Shown here: one piece after another, positions 53,781 through 63,515 of the stretch
How the letters are laid out: each line of letters begins with the position of its first letter
Numbering within the stretch: the first letter of the stretch is position 1
NCBI GenBank assembly: GCA_944739405.2
Contig: OX123187.2
Location: 76,244,450 to 76,308,449 of the forward strand
Direction of reading: 5' to 3'
Origin: Euclidia mi
Lineage: Eukaryota; Arthropoda; Insecta; Lepidoptera; Erebidae
Length of the DNA: 64,000 nucleotides
Position numbers and translations under genes: made by a program
Notes under the pieces: model-generated
The model's input: the letters and a program-made list of their open reading frames with translations, nothing else
What the model was told of the DNA's origin: nothing
Database searches by the model: none

Positions 53781-54839
53781 AATTAAATTTTATACTTGCA
53801 ATTATAATTACAAAGTTGTCTAATCCTTACCGAGACTAACATAAATATCAAATAACCAAACGGCTTCGGTCATGTATATTATATTATTAAGCGGGTCTTA
53901 CTTGCGATAAATATTTAAGGCATAAATATAACCTTGTATAATGTATACTAATCGCGAAAGTTTCAAACCGTTTAAGGAAATGTTTAACTTTACCGTTACT
54001 GTTTTATTAAAACAATAAATACATGAGATTATAATTTAGATAAAACTATTGAAAGAAGGGAGCTCTTACAATCACTATCGCACCCGATAAAACATGATAT
54101 TTACAACATTAATTTAAAAAAAACCCATGTCCCAAGTTTCTATAGTACTGGTTCTGGTAACCCTAAGACTGACTGCGAGGTGTGGCATCGTATTTGTCTA
54201 GTCAGCGTTTGGTATACAGCCAATATCGCCTGTTTAAGACTAGGTAAATAAATACTATCACGTATAAGAGGAGATGGCTTAGGTAGTATTAATGCAATAA
54301 AACAACCGCACTAGGAATAATGCTTGCGACACGAGCATTACTATAATAGAAATAAAAACAGAGATGGAACAATTATTTATAGACCAGATTTTGAGATAGC
54401 TTAAATCAGTTAATGGAAATTGAAAAGAGGAGGTTTTTTACGCAATGACTGCCTTCTGACCTTCATTACTCAAAGGCATATAAATAATACATAACAGGTC
54501 CAGTTTACCCGCAAAGATTGTAATATATGTCTCTTAATGACAGCTGATACTGCCGTGTAACGTGTACCTACTCAGAGAAAGCGGATTGACTTTTCATTAA
54601 AAGTCTTAAATATTTCATTAAATCATCTTTATAAAAGTCTTAAGTAAACGGTGATGAAGACGATTGATCTTACAAATCGTTTAATTCATGCTGGCGTCAC
54701 TTCGAGTCAATTCCCTAGACCAGCGGTCGACAACACGCATTTAATGAGAAACATCAGACAGCATTGTAAAACCCTTCAAATTCACTCGATTTTTTCTTAC
54801 AATGGTTGAGTAACCATTCTACAAAAAGATCAGTAACTA
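53781..54839. other. Unassigned stretch
   Basis: AT-rich. CTAGACCAGCGGTCGACAAC (about 54715-54735) resembles, inverted, the motif at 63570-63595 and may be a terminal relic of a cut-and-paste element. Nothing else was recognised. Confidence 0.4.
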
Positions 54840-55149
54840 GGTGAGGCGTAACCTACGAAGCTGAAACACTCTTTTCGTTCAGGTGATTAGAAATCGAGGA
54901 TCGAAGAAACTGGGAAAGAGTCACCTGACAAAGATGACTACCCTAGTTATAACTTCACTGCAAAAATCTGTATGTCGCACATGCCCCGATGCCTCCACCA
55001 GACACCTGCAAGCTTAGACCTTAATCTAGAAGCGAAGTTTCCGAGCAGAGTAGTAGCGTTTCCACGCCTCCACCTCCGTCAACACGCCTGCTCAACGTGG
55101 TGACTATGGGCCAAAACCCTCCATGAAAGGTAACTAAGGAAAACGGCCC
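54840..55149 (+). repeat. Possible fragment of the RTE-like LINE
   Basis: GCGTAACCTACGAAGCTGAAA and TGACAAAGATGACTACCCTAG resemble GCGTGATCTGCATAGCTGAA and TGACAAAGCTGACTACCTCG at 55992-56105 inside the LINE. This may be an older or rearranged piece of the same family placed just upstream. Confidence 0.45.
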
Positions 55150-56608
55150 CTATTTTCCGGCCTCTTACTATTCCAAGTTACGGCAGCGGCTTTGGTCCAC
55201 GGCAGGGTAGGTGGTGCTAAGAATCCCCAGGCTATGTACAGCACCACTCGGCTCGAATGCTTCCAAATTCTTGAGGAGGAATTAGACAAGATACGGTGGT
55301 ATGTTCTGGGACTATCAGAAATCCGAAGAGAAGGGGAGGACAAGATAACCTTTGCATCAGGCTATCTATTCTACTTCAGGGAGGGAGGCAAACGATCCCA
55401 AGGTGACGTAGGGTTTCTCGTTAAGAAAGTCCTCTGTGGACTGAGTTTATAGCGTGTTGACCCGGGTAGCTGACCTTGTACTGAAACTGACCGAGAGATA
55501 CACTCTAAAATTGGTACAGGTATATGCGCCGTATACAACGATGTGTCGAAGACCATACCATATCACACCACAAAGATACATTTCTCGGTAGTCATGGGGG
55601 ACTTCAACGCAAAGATGGGGCACGAGTGCGGCGAATCATGTTTGAGTCACGATGGATAAGAAGCAGATATTAAGGGATGTTTTAATGATCAATAGCTAAA
55701 TATCAATAACAAGTACGAGCGCAGCCGCATAATGAGGTCTGTTCTTCGTCCAACTGTCTCCATAGCGGGCGCTGCACTATAAAGAGAACCCTGCAAATGT
55801 TGATGAGGACCCAAGCGGCATAATCGGGGCAGTACGTGAACTAGAAATGCTACATTTTCGGAAAAGCCGACCAGATATGAAATCTAAACTTTCAAGCGAG
55901 ACTCTGATGAACTGATGCGATTTTACGGGAAGCACCGGGAGCTTCCTAAGCAGACTCCAAATTACTTCACAAAATGATCCGGTGCTTACTGAGGCGTGAT
56001 CTGCATAGCTGAAACACTCGCCTCGTACAGAAAGCAATTGAGCAAAATTTGGGAGTCAAAAGTCTTCTTCATAACACTGTGTCCTCTGACAAAGCTGACT
56101 ACCTCGAAGGCTAATACAGTCACATCAGTCCGTACCAAAGCCTGCATCAGACACGAGGGATTCTAAAGCCCTACTTACCCACCACTCAACGGTGCATCTC
56201 CGTGACGTAGATTTAAGAACGAATTTTCGAAACGAAATGTCGATGAAATCGATGCGGCTCTCAGACAGCATAATAATGGTAAGGCGCACGGGGAAGATGG
56301 AGTGGCCTCTGAGCTCTTTAAGGCTGGAGGAAAACCTCAACTTGAGGAGCTTAGAGGGCTATTTAATTCCGTAATAACCAATGGGGCTCCCTCAAAGTTG
56401 TGGAGCAGATGTGTTGTGGCGTTGTTTTCTAAAATAGGAGACATAACGCTTCTCAATAACTATTGGTCGATCACACTACCGAGCCACATTTATAAGCTGT
56501 TCTCGAGAGTCACCACGAATGGTCTGGCATCAAGATTTGACGCCTCCCAGCTACCGGAGCTGGCTGGGTTTTGTAGAGGTAAAGCTTATAGTACGGTTGA
56601 ACACATCT
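55150..56608 (+). pseudogene. RTE-like LINE, 5' part (endonuclease to RT start)
   Basis: STTRLECFQILEEELDKIRW-Y followed by LGLSEIRREGEDKITFASGY and SQGDVGFLVKK is the N-terminal part of an RTE-type endonuclease. VVMGDFNAKMGHECG (about 55590) holds its catalytic GDFN. After a poorly conserved linker, 56184-56606 encodes the RT start: GKMEWPLSS/GEDGVASELFKAGGK, KLWSRCVVALFSKIGDITLL, NNYWSITLPSHIYKLFSRV and LPELAGFCRGKAYSTVEHI. Several frame changes and stops are present. The sequence stops abruptly at a 17-T run (56609). The continuation is found at about 63131, beyond a nested insertion. Confidence 0.8.
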
Positions 56609-56665
56609 TTTTTTTTTTTTTTTTCTTAATAAGCACACCAACAGTATAATTACAAGAAATATCTT

Positions 56666-56893
56666 TGTTCGGGATGAACACAGGAAAATATGGTTTCTTG
56701 ATAATATTGGTTTAATATTGGAAATAGGTTTACAATTGTAGTAGGGCCGTTTTGTTCGGTGGCTTTTGAATGCCTGTCTAGGTGAATGTTGAGTGACGTA
56801 TGTGGTGCGAATGTATGTATGTGTGCTGTGCGTGTGTAGCGTTTATGAATGCGTGTTTTATTGCTTGTGGAGTATTTGGTAGCGGCGCGAATA
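56666..56893 (-). repeat. BEL/Pao 3' LTR
   Basis: Minus-strand start TATTCGCGCCGCTACC (TGTTCGC in the other LTR, so the first bases have mutated) and end TCATCCCGAACA. Just upstream in element orientation is the purine run GGGGAAGA, the polypurine tract position. Confidence 0.85.
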
Positions 56894-57328
56894 TCTTCCC
56901 CGGCGTTGAAAGGCTACAGGCCTTTCAAGGAGAGTCTCCATTTGGAAGGAGGCATAGGCGGTTGATGGCTCTTCGCACGAGCCCTTGCGCAGTGGAGACG
57001 TCAGCAACATGGTATAGACCATCAGCTCCAGGAAATAGCTTGGATATTCGTCCAAGGCGGCAACACATGGGTGTGACGCGTCCTCCTTTATGAGCACTAA
57101 ATCATTTAATTTTAGTGCAGCACACTGTGTACGCCACATCGTGCGTTGTTGAAGTTCGGCAATGTACTCATTAGACCAGCGCTTCCAGAGGTGCTGCCTG
57201 GCTTGCTCTAGACGCTTGTAACGATCGAGGTGGTTGACGTTGGCTGCAAGAAGACACGGAGATGGAAGTGAGGTTAGTGGTCTGCCGATCTCCCAGAAAG
57301 TGTCCCAGGGTAAGAGGAGTATAATCAT
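56894..57328 (-). pseudogene. BEL/Pao integrase C-terminus (DUF5641-like)
   Basis: RPLTSLPSPCLLAANVNHLD, RYKRLEQARQHLWKRWSNEY, IAELQQRTMWRTQCAALKLN and DLVLIKED are the C-terminal domain typical of BEL/Pao polyproteins. It is one frame away from the upstream integrase core (break near 57320). A second break lies near 57050-57090, after which ERPVAFQRRGRYS is again recognisable just before the polypurine tract. Confidence 0.8.
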
Positions 57329-58529
57329 TGGGTGAAGGGCTGAGAGGACAAAGGGGGCGGCTGTTCAGGATCTCTATTTGGGCAAATAAAGAAGATAGCT
57401 CCTCAAAGGTAAGGTGAGTATTTTTGAGAATTTTGTTTACGTGGAACTTAGCACTCTTGACTCCAGCCCCCCAGAGGCCGCCAAAGTGAGGAGCGTATGC
57501 TGGTGAGAAGCGAAATTCAATGCCCTGGACAGCTGCAAAATCAAGGATAGCATTCCTGTTACAATTTAAGAAATTATTGATATCTTTAGCTGCTGCAACA
57601 AAATTTCTACCATAGTCACAGTAAACAGTTTTGCAAATTCCCCGGCGAGCAATAAATCTATTTAGGGTTAATAAAAATGCATCCTTAGATAGGTCGTAGG
57701 AATCTCCTAAAACAATTGGGTCCTCGCGGAGAGGTAGTGCGACACAAAAATGACCATCAGGGGTTCGAGTAGTGTCAGCTAGGAAGTGCTGCTCACAAAG
57801 CCTTTCTTCTTTGCTGAGAGCTTTTGTTTGTGGGAAATTCTCAAGTTCCCAGAACTTTGACAGTTCAGCGCGTAGGTTTGGAGATGATTGTTCATTTGTT
57901 AGAAAATTACACATCATCTTTTTAGAGCCTTTGACAGGCTTTGAGTTGAATATGGGTCCGGCAATAAGCCAACCAAGCTTAGAGCTTCGTAAAATAGGAT
58001 TTTTCGGCCCTAGGGAATGTTGTTCTGAACCTATTAAGTCCCAGAAGAGATCCGCTCCGATCAGCATATCCATTGGAGAAGGTTCATAAAAGTTAGGATC
58101 CGCTAACTCAAAGTCGGATAAGTTGAGGTGCCTTACATCAAGAGCGACCTTAGGTATGTTCTCTGAAATAGTGGGTAAGATGAGACAAGACATTGAAACG
58201 TTAAATGCCTTATCCTTGGATGTTAGTTGTACTGAACAACGTTGGACATTTAATTTTAGAGGTGTGTTGCCAATACCTACTACTTCGGTACTAGATGACT
58301 GGGGTGGGAGCTTTAACTTCTGCCTTACAGCTTCAGTTATAAAGGTAGACTGACTCCCACTGTCTAAGAGGGCACGCACTGTGGCAGTGTCCTTAGTTAT
58401 AGGATTAGTTAACTGAACCTTGGCGGTACACAATAATACTTCAGGGGAAGATATGGCTGACATAGAAATAGACTTATTGTTTTTATTTTCAGGCTCATCA
58501 GATTTATGAAGCAAAGAATTGTGTCGCAT
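57171..58529 (-). pseudogene. BEL/Pao protease fused in frame to integrase
   Basis: 452 codons open from the end of the zinc knuckle. The retropepsin motif ALLDSGSQSTFI has its catalytic Asp at residue 56, followed by the BEL-type region MDMLIGADLFWDLI and LGWLIAGPI. The start of the RT region (FWELENFPQTKALSKEERLC, TPDGHFCVALPLRED) runs without a break into LSKDAFLLTLNRFIARRGIC at about residue 279 (near 57692), which is integrase core. RT, RNase H and the first integrase Asp are absent. In the remaining core, VYCDYGRNF keeps the second Asp, but GGLWGAGVKSA has Gly where the family has the catalytic Glu. The last 45 codons are out of frame. Confidence 0.85.
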
Positions 58530-59757
58530 CTTACAGATTTGACAAGTACCTGGTAGCTTGCATTGCTGTAGCTTATGCCCACTACGAAGACAGTTTTGAC
58601 ATAAATTGTGAGAATTAATAAAACTTAAACTAATTCTATCTTCTACTGATTGGCCTTTAAAGGCGTTGCATTATTGCAAATAATGCTTACCATTGCATGC
58701 TACGCAATGCAGTGAAGAGCTAGTTTGGGAGGAAGTACGATTCTCCCTTGAAGAAGTAGTTACTAAGGCCTTAGTTTGACCCTTTTGGTTATGATTTTAA
58801 ATATATTTAGATTTTTCAGATTTATCTTGCTTAGACCTATTGAATAAGGTTTCTAGAACGTCAGCACGGTTTTTCAAAAAGGAGAAAAACTGCTCTAAGG
58901 TAGGTATGTCAGGTAAGTGATTCCTATTTTCTTCCCACTTAAAGTAAGTGGTATTATCTAATTTACCCGCTACGATATAAATAATAATAACATCCCATTT
59001 ATCGGTGGGTAAACCTAGGCTGTTGAGAGCTCGAAGGTTCTTTGTGACGTGGTCAATAATAAACCGAAGTGACTTGTCTGTCTCTCGTACAGATTCGATG
59101 TTAAATAATGACTTTAAATGGTTGTTTATTAATTGACGTTTGTTGTCATAGCGCTCACATAGAATCTTCCAAGCCTCGTTGTAACTACGGTCAGAAATTT
59201 CTAGGTTTGAAATCACTCTTGAAGCCTCTCCTGTGAGGTAAGGATTTAGGTATTGAAATTTATGAATATTCTTGATTTTTACATTATCATGAACTAAGGA
59301 AGTGAAAATATCTTTAAATTCCAACCACTGGAAGTAGCTACCATCAAAATTTGGTATGCGTAGCTCGAACAATCGAAACCCGACACCATGAGAACCATCG
59401 TTATGATAACAACAAGAATGAGCTGACGAATGTACTGAGCCTGGACTAGAGGTAGGATTTTTCTCAAGTAACGCTTTAGCCAACGATATGCAATGGTAGA
59501 AATTTTGTTCAATCAAATCTCTGATTGCTAACTCGGTATATTGTTTATCATCATTACTAATTTCTATTTGACATTGCAACTCGTCAAATTCAGTGAATAA
59601 TGCTTAAAATTTCGTCAATTTCATCGCAAGTTTGCTTAGTTCGATTTGTGAAATACTTTCCAACGTATCCAAAATGTCTAAGTTGTTTTTAAACTTAGTC
59701 ACGCGTCCTTTAATAGAACTACGTTAAGTCTTTGAACGACAAATCTTCACACGACAT
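58530..59757 (-). pseudogene. BEL/Pao gag with DUF1759 region and CCHC knuckles
   Basis: The probable start is the ATG at 59757-59755 (MSCEDLSFKDL), after which the frame is broken. The long frame 59579-58797 carries the capsid-like DUF1759 region: RIPNFDGSYFQWLEFKDIFT, YLTGEASRVISNLEISDRSY and EAWKILCERYDNKRQLINNH. A TAA at 58797-58799 and another near 58672 interrupt it. Between and after them lie the zinc motifs CVACNGKHYL and CQNCLRSGHKLQQC, then CQICKMRHNSLLH in the frame that leads into protease. No intact gag can be made. Confidence 0.85.
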
Positions 59758-60831
59758 TATGAACTTGCGATAAAATGCAGTCGAAAAATTAATAGATCGT
59801 AGCAAATAGGTAAACAATGTTAGGCATACGATACGCTCCTCGCTCTGACGTCACTCTACTCAGCTGATCGGCCGTGACGCTAGGTACCATTAACCGGTTC
59901 ACAATACGGCAGCGCAGTCGCGTAGGTACAATGCAATCAGACAGCGCGAGTGACGAACGACGCGCGATGCCGCTGGAATAGATTGTTACGACAAGCTTAG
60001 AAAGCAGCCTAAATAAATTGTTAAAGGATGAGGATTAAAGATTGCAAAGCTATGGAATTTCTCGTATGGAAATTATTATGGAATGCAGTGCAGTGCAAAT
60101 GCTTCTAAAGTGAAATATAAGCAGAGCAAATTGCAATTAAATAGTTCGGTTAAATTGCGTAGTAACTTCGTATGTTTACAATTTCGGTATGTAGGTAGGT
60201 ATATTTTAGTAAAAATATTTTTACTTGAAGTGTAAAAGAACAGCAAGCAGACTTGGAAATACGTTTAGCTTACCTAGTTATGAGCTAGGTACACTAGATT
60301 ATGCTAGATATAGGCACTAGACAATAGGTTTGTACCGATGAATGTTATTGTATAGGCGCGATGCTATGAAGTGAATGGTATGGTATGTATATGTAGTCAT
60401 AGCACAGCTGATAGGCACAATAACTCATCCTTTGAGGAACAAACTCCCTAAATACCCAAATAGAAGGGGTAACTAAGGTAGGATAGATAAAGGAACGGGC
60501 TCACAGTATAATCAGGCAGGCCTGCGATGTGTCTGGAACTCTGGAGTATCCTCTTGCGGTCGTTCCTCGTTGATGGATCAATCCGTTTGAGCACGTCGCA
60601 GCTTGCTGAAGTTCCCGCTGGATTGTAGGCGCGTTCCCGATGAATGGACAGGAGTTCACGTAGTCGCGACGTAGTTTCTATAGCCACGGTGAATTATTCC
60701 TAGGCGTTTTACTGGAAAACTGGAACTTCTTCTATAGTGTTGTTACGTTGCGTTGACCTCTGGGTGTCCTTGGCTCGGCGGTCGGCGGCGTATAATGATT
60801 GTATAATTTCTTCGTAATCCAAATTCTGCAA
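59758..60831 (-). other. BEL/Pao 5' leader
   Basis: About 1.1 kb lies between the primer site and gag, without a recognisable coding frame. It includes a GC-richer part near 59830-59990 with TGACGTCA-like and CGACGCGCGATGC words. A long leader is usual for the group. A packaging function cannot be shown from sequence alone. Confidence 0.6.
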
Positions 60832-60849
60832 GTCCTGTCACGGTCGCCA
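60832..60849 (-). promoter_or_regulatory. Primer binding site, tRNA-Arg type
   Basis: On the minus strand TGGCGACCGTGACAGGAC lies 4 nt inside the 5' LTR. It matches the tRNA-Arg-type primer sites used by several insect BEL/Pao and gypsy-group elements. Its intact state and distance from the LTR support the element boundaries. Confidence 0.85.
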
Positions 60850-60853
60850 CTTA

Positions 60854-61082
60854 TGTTTGGGATGAACACAGGAAAAGATGGTTTCTTGATAATATTGGTT
60901 TAATATTGGAAATAGGTTTACAATTGTAGTAGGGCCGTTTTGTTCGGTGGCTTTTGAGTGTCTGTCTAGGTGAATGTTGAGTGACGTATGTGGTGCGAAT
61001 GTATGTATGTGTGCTGTGCGTGTGTAGCGTTTATGAATGCGTGTTGTTATTGCTTGTGGAGTGTTTGGTAGCGGCGCGAACA
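60854..61082 (-). repeat. BEL/Pao 5' LTR
   Basis: 229 bp, TGTTCGCGCCGCTACCAAAC at the minus-strand start and CATCCCAAACA at the end, so TG...CA. ATCTT follows outside at 61083-61087. It is nearly identical to the 3' LTR at 56666-56893. Confidence 0.9.
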
Positions 61083-61173
61083 ATCTTCAATACAACTTTT
61101 AAATTATATCTAATCTAGAGTAATTACACAGGTAATAGATATGCATAACATTGGGAAAAATATAATTTGTTTA

Positions 61174-61391
61174 TGGTGCATAGGGTTCCCACCAAGAACT
61201 TAGGGTCCCAAGCCAACCTCACCTGCAAGTGGTGCACCTGCCGAACAACGGACGAGGCTTTGGCAAACGAAATATCCCGATAAGCGGCAATAGGCTCGCA
61301 ACCTATTACGTGGGATCAAAACACTGGCGAAAAGTGGGCGTTTAATATGCCTCTGCCTACCCCTTCGGGGAAACAGGCGTGAGCCTATGTA
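61174..61391 (+). mobile_element. SINE-like / truncated LINE tail, copy 2
   Basis: This is the second copy of 17667-17893, colinear from CATAGGGTTCCCACCAAGAA to GGGGAAACAGGCGTGAG. It ends in a 36-bp inverted repeat instead of a plain ATGT tail. It lies inside the 3' region of the minus-strand LINE. Confidence 0.75.
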
Positions 61392-61410
61392 CATACATAG
61401 GCTCACGCCT
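61375..61410. repeat. 16-bp stem, 4-nt loop at the SINE/LINE tail
   Basis: AGGCGTGAGCCTATGT, ACAT, then ACATAGGCTCACGCCT. The left half is the conserved tail of the SINE-like copy. The right half is an inverted copy of the same tail, so two tails meet head to head here. Confidence 0.85.
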
Positions 61411-61488
61411 ACACACATATGTATGTATTATAAAGAGATTACAGTCTACATGTTATACAAAAATATACACAGTACACAAAGAAATGAA

Positions 61489-61491
<3 letters not shown>

Positions 61492-61547
<56 letters not shown>
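61492..61547. repeat. (TA)n microsatellite, about 27 units
   Basis: An uninterrupted alternation of T and A sits about 25 bp beyond the coding end of the minus-strand LINE. It may have grown from the AT-rich 3' region of that element. Confidence 0.9.
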
Positions 61548-61549
<2 letters not shown>

Positions 61550-61571
61550 TTAAATAATACAATATTGTTCC

Positions 61572-63130
61572 TTATTGTAAGAGGAAATGCCTGTATTGTC
61601 TAAATTTATACTTTACAACTCTATCATTGTACAACCGAACCATACGCGTTAGTGGACTATTGTAACTAACATTTAGGGTGCACGTGGGTACCTCAAATAT
61701 ACGCGGATGGCGCACAACACGCTGGTTAATTTTAAACTGGAAATTGTTTATAAGTGGAGCGTCTAAAGACCCGTTGATAATTTTATGTAGAATCAATTAG
61801 TCCGAAATATCACGCCTGTCCTTTAAGCTTTTCATTTTATAATAAAGTAACCTATTTTTGTAAGCAGGAATGGAATTCTGAACTCCGTTTCTAATTGTTA
61901 AATGTCTAACAAAACGTGCTTCAATTGATTCTATGGATTCCGCATATGTGATATGGAAGGGCGACCATATAGCAGAATAATATTCCTATGTACACCTCAC
62001 CAAAGCGTTGTAGAGTAACATGATGCTGCTGTTGTTACGAAACGGCTTACACATACGTATTATAAAGCCGAGTGTCTTGGCAGCCTTCGTTACTGACTTA
62101 TCTATGTGATGACGGAACGACAATGGTGTATCAAAGGTAACCTCCAAGTCTTGAATAACTGAGACCCTCTCCAAACCGATTCCGTCTATTTCATAACCAA
62201 AGTTAATGTATGTAACTTTCTTAGTAAATGTTATAAGCTTACATTTTTTAATATTAAGTGTCATTCTGTTATCTCTACACCATTGCTGAAGCGTATGCAA
62301 GTCATCCTGAAGAGCGATATAGTCATTTTGTGTCACTACTCTGCGATATAACTTTAAATCGTCAGCATAAGCCAGGCAATCGCTCTTAACTAAATCCAGT
62401 AGGTCGTCAATAAACACAAGAAACAATAAAGAACCCAATTTGGACCCCTGAGGAACGCCCGAGGTGGGTGTAAATGGCTTTGATTCATACCCAGCCAAAG
62501 CTACAAGTTGAGAATGATTTTGCAAGAAACGAATGAACCATCGTAAAAGACAGCCATGAATTCCGGCATGATTTAACTTTAAAGAAAGTATTAAATGATC
62601 CACACGGTCAAAAGCTTTCGCGAAATCGGTATATATAGCATCAACTTGACCCCTATCCTGCAGCGCGTCAGCAATATACGTAGTATATATTAACAAATTT
62701 GACAGAGTAGAGCGGTTAGACACAAAACCATGTTGTTTAGCGCTTAAAGTATGGCGAAGATGATAATATGTTACTTTGTAAATGAGGCCTTCAAAAATTT
62801 TAGCAAATTGTGAAATTATGGATATCGGTCTATAATTGGTAACGTCATTCAATTTACCGGATTTGTGTATTGGAATGATGTGCGCGATCTTCCATAAATC
62901 GGGAAATATTCCACTTTTAATGGACTTGTTGTATATAATATGGAGTGGTTTAATAAGCACATCTATACAGAGTCGGATAAATATAGGCAGGAGACCATCC
63001 GGGCCCGCGCCTTTACTTAAATTTAGTGCTTTGATACTTGCTCTTATGTCACTCTCAGATTTCTTAGAGACAGTATACAGACGAGAGGGAATAATTAGAT
63101 AAATCGCGATATTTAGGAAAATTTTCTTTG
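61572..63130 (-). pseudogene. LINE reverse transcriptase and C-terminus (I/Jockey-like)
   Basis: The minus-strand frame contains ALNLSKGAGPDGLLPIFIRL (fingers), WKIAHIIPIHKSGKLNDVTN-YRPISII, KQHGFVSNRSTLSNLL and VDAIYTDFAKAFDRVDH with the first catalytic Asp. GVPQGSKLGSLLFLVFIDDL and LAYADDLKLYRR (YADD) follow, then RMTLNIKKCKLITF and VIQDLEVTFDTPLSF. A TAG near 61986 stops the frame in the thumb. The same frame continues (EYYSAIWSPFHITYAESIES) to a second stop (TAA, about 61798) and then LILHKIINGSLDAPL and NSPLTRMVRLYNDR, the usual C-terminal end. It is 5'-truncated within the fingers and lacks endonuclease. The motif set fits the Jockey/I-group LINEs. Confidence 0.85.
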
Positions 63131-63515
63131 GCAGGTTATACAGAAGTCCGAAGAATATACCCGCCTTTCGGTTCCATTGAAATCTGGCCTGTTCTGGAGT
63201 CTTTGCAGCTCTGCCAAGTCGATTGAAGATAGGTGGTGGTGTTGAGGAGATTTTACCAAATAGCAACGATGTCTGTTCAAGTCCAGAACCACAAAAAAGA
63301 CCCATCCAGTTGCTTCGTGGTGTAAGACAGGGTGATGTTATATTCTCGAAACTTTTCACCAACGCCCAGGGTGTCTTAAAAACACTGCAGGGGATGGAAT
63401 GGCCATCAATGTCAATGATCGGCATGTCACGCCGTCAAGCGTCCCCGCTTTGCTGATGTTTCAGTGGCAGAATTGCTGCAAGACTTGTAAAATGCTGTCT
63501 AGTAATTACCGAAAG
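63131..63515 (+). pseudogene. RTE-like LINE, continuation (RT palm)
   Basis: VIQKSEEYTR (63133 onward), SIEIWPVLESLQLCQVD, TMSVQVQNHKK, LLRGVRQGDVIFSKLFTNAQ and AINVNDRHVT are consecutive RT segments of the same LINE whose 5' part ends at 56608. RFADVSVAELLQDL near 63455 corresponds to the FADD box, with the second Asp replaced. Frame changes and small deletions separate the segments. The thumb and C-terminus are missing. Confidence 0.75.

Larger units (their letters stand above)
56666..61082 (-). mobile_element. BEL/Pao LTR retrotransposon, internally deleted
   Basis: LTRs at 60854-61082 (5') and 56666-56893 (3') in minus orientation begin TGTTCGCGCC-like and end CATCCCAAACA. ATCTT is duplicated at 56661-56665 and 61083-61087. 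Gag, protease and a partial integrase are present in BEL/Pao order, but RT and RNase H are missing. The LTRs differ by about six substitutions and one gap. Its 4.4 kb length is short for the family because of the deletion. It lies in the 3' region of the minus-strand LINE. Confidence 0.9.
56609..63130 (-). mobile_element. Second LINE inserted (minus), itself interrupted
   Basis: On the minus strand the element starts within its reverse transcriptase at about 63130. It runs through the RT and C-terminus (to 61572) and a long 3' region, and ends in a poly(A) seen as T17 at 56609-56625. The 3' region is interrupted by the BEL/Pao element and contains a TA microsatellite and a SINE-like copy. The left boundary is a clean switch from RTE-LINE codons to poly(T). 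No obvious target-site duplication was found, and about 12 bp of the host LINE appear to be missing. Confidence 0.75.

Noticed and set aside
57772..58353. Plus-strand frames inside the BEL/Pao element
   Set aside because: They are antisense to the protease-integrase frame, which carries clear motifs.
63131..63425. First part of the 479-codon minus-strand frame as genuine LINE protein
   Set aside because: These codons are the antisense of the plus-strand RTE LINE, which reads as recognised RT segments here. The minus-strand LINE begins near 63130.
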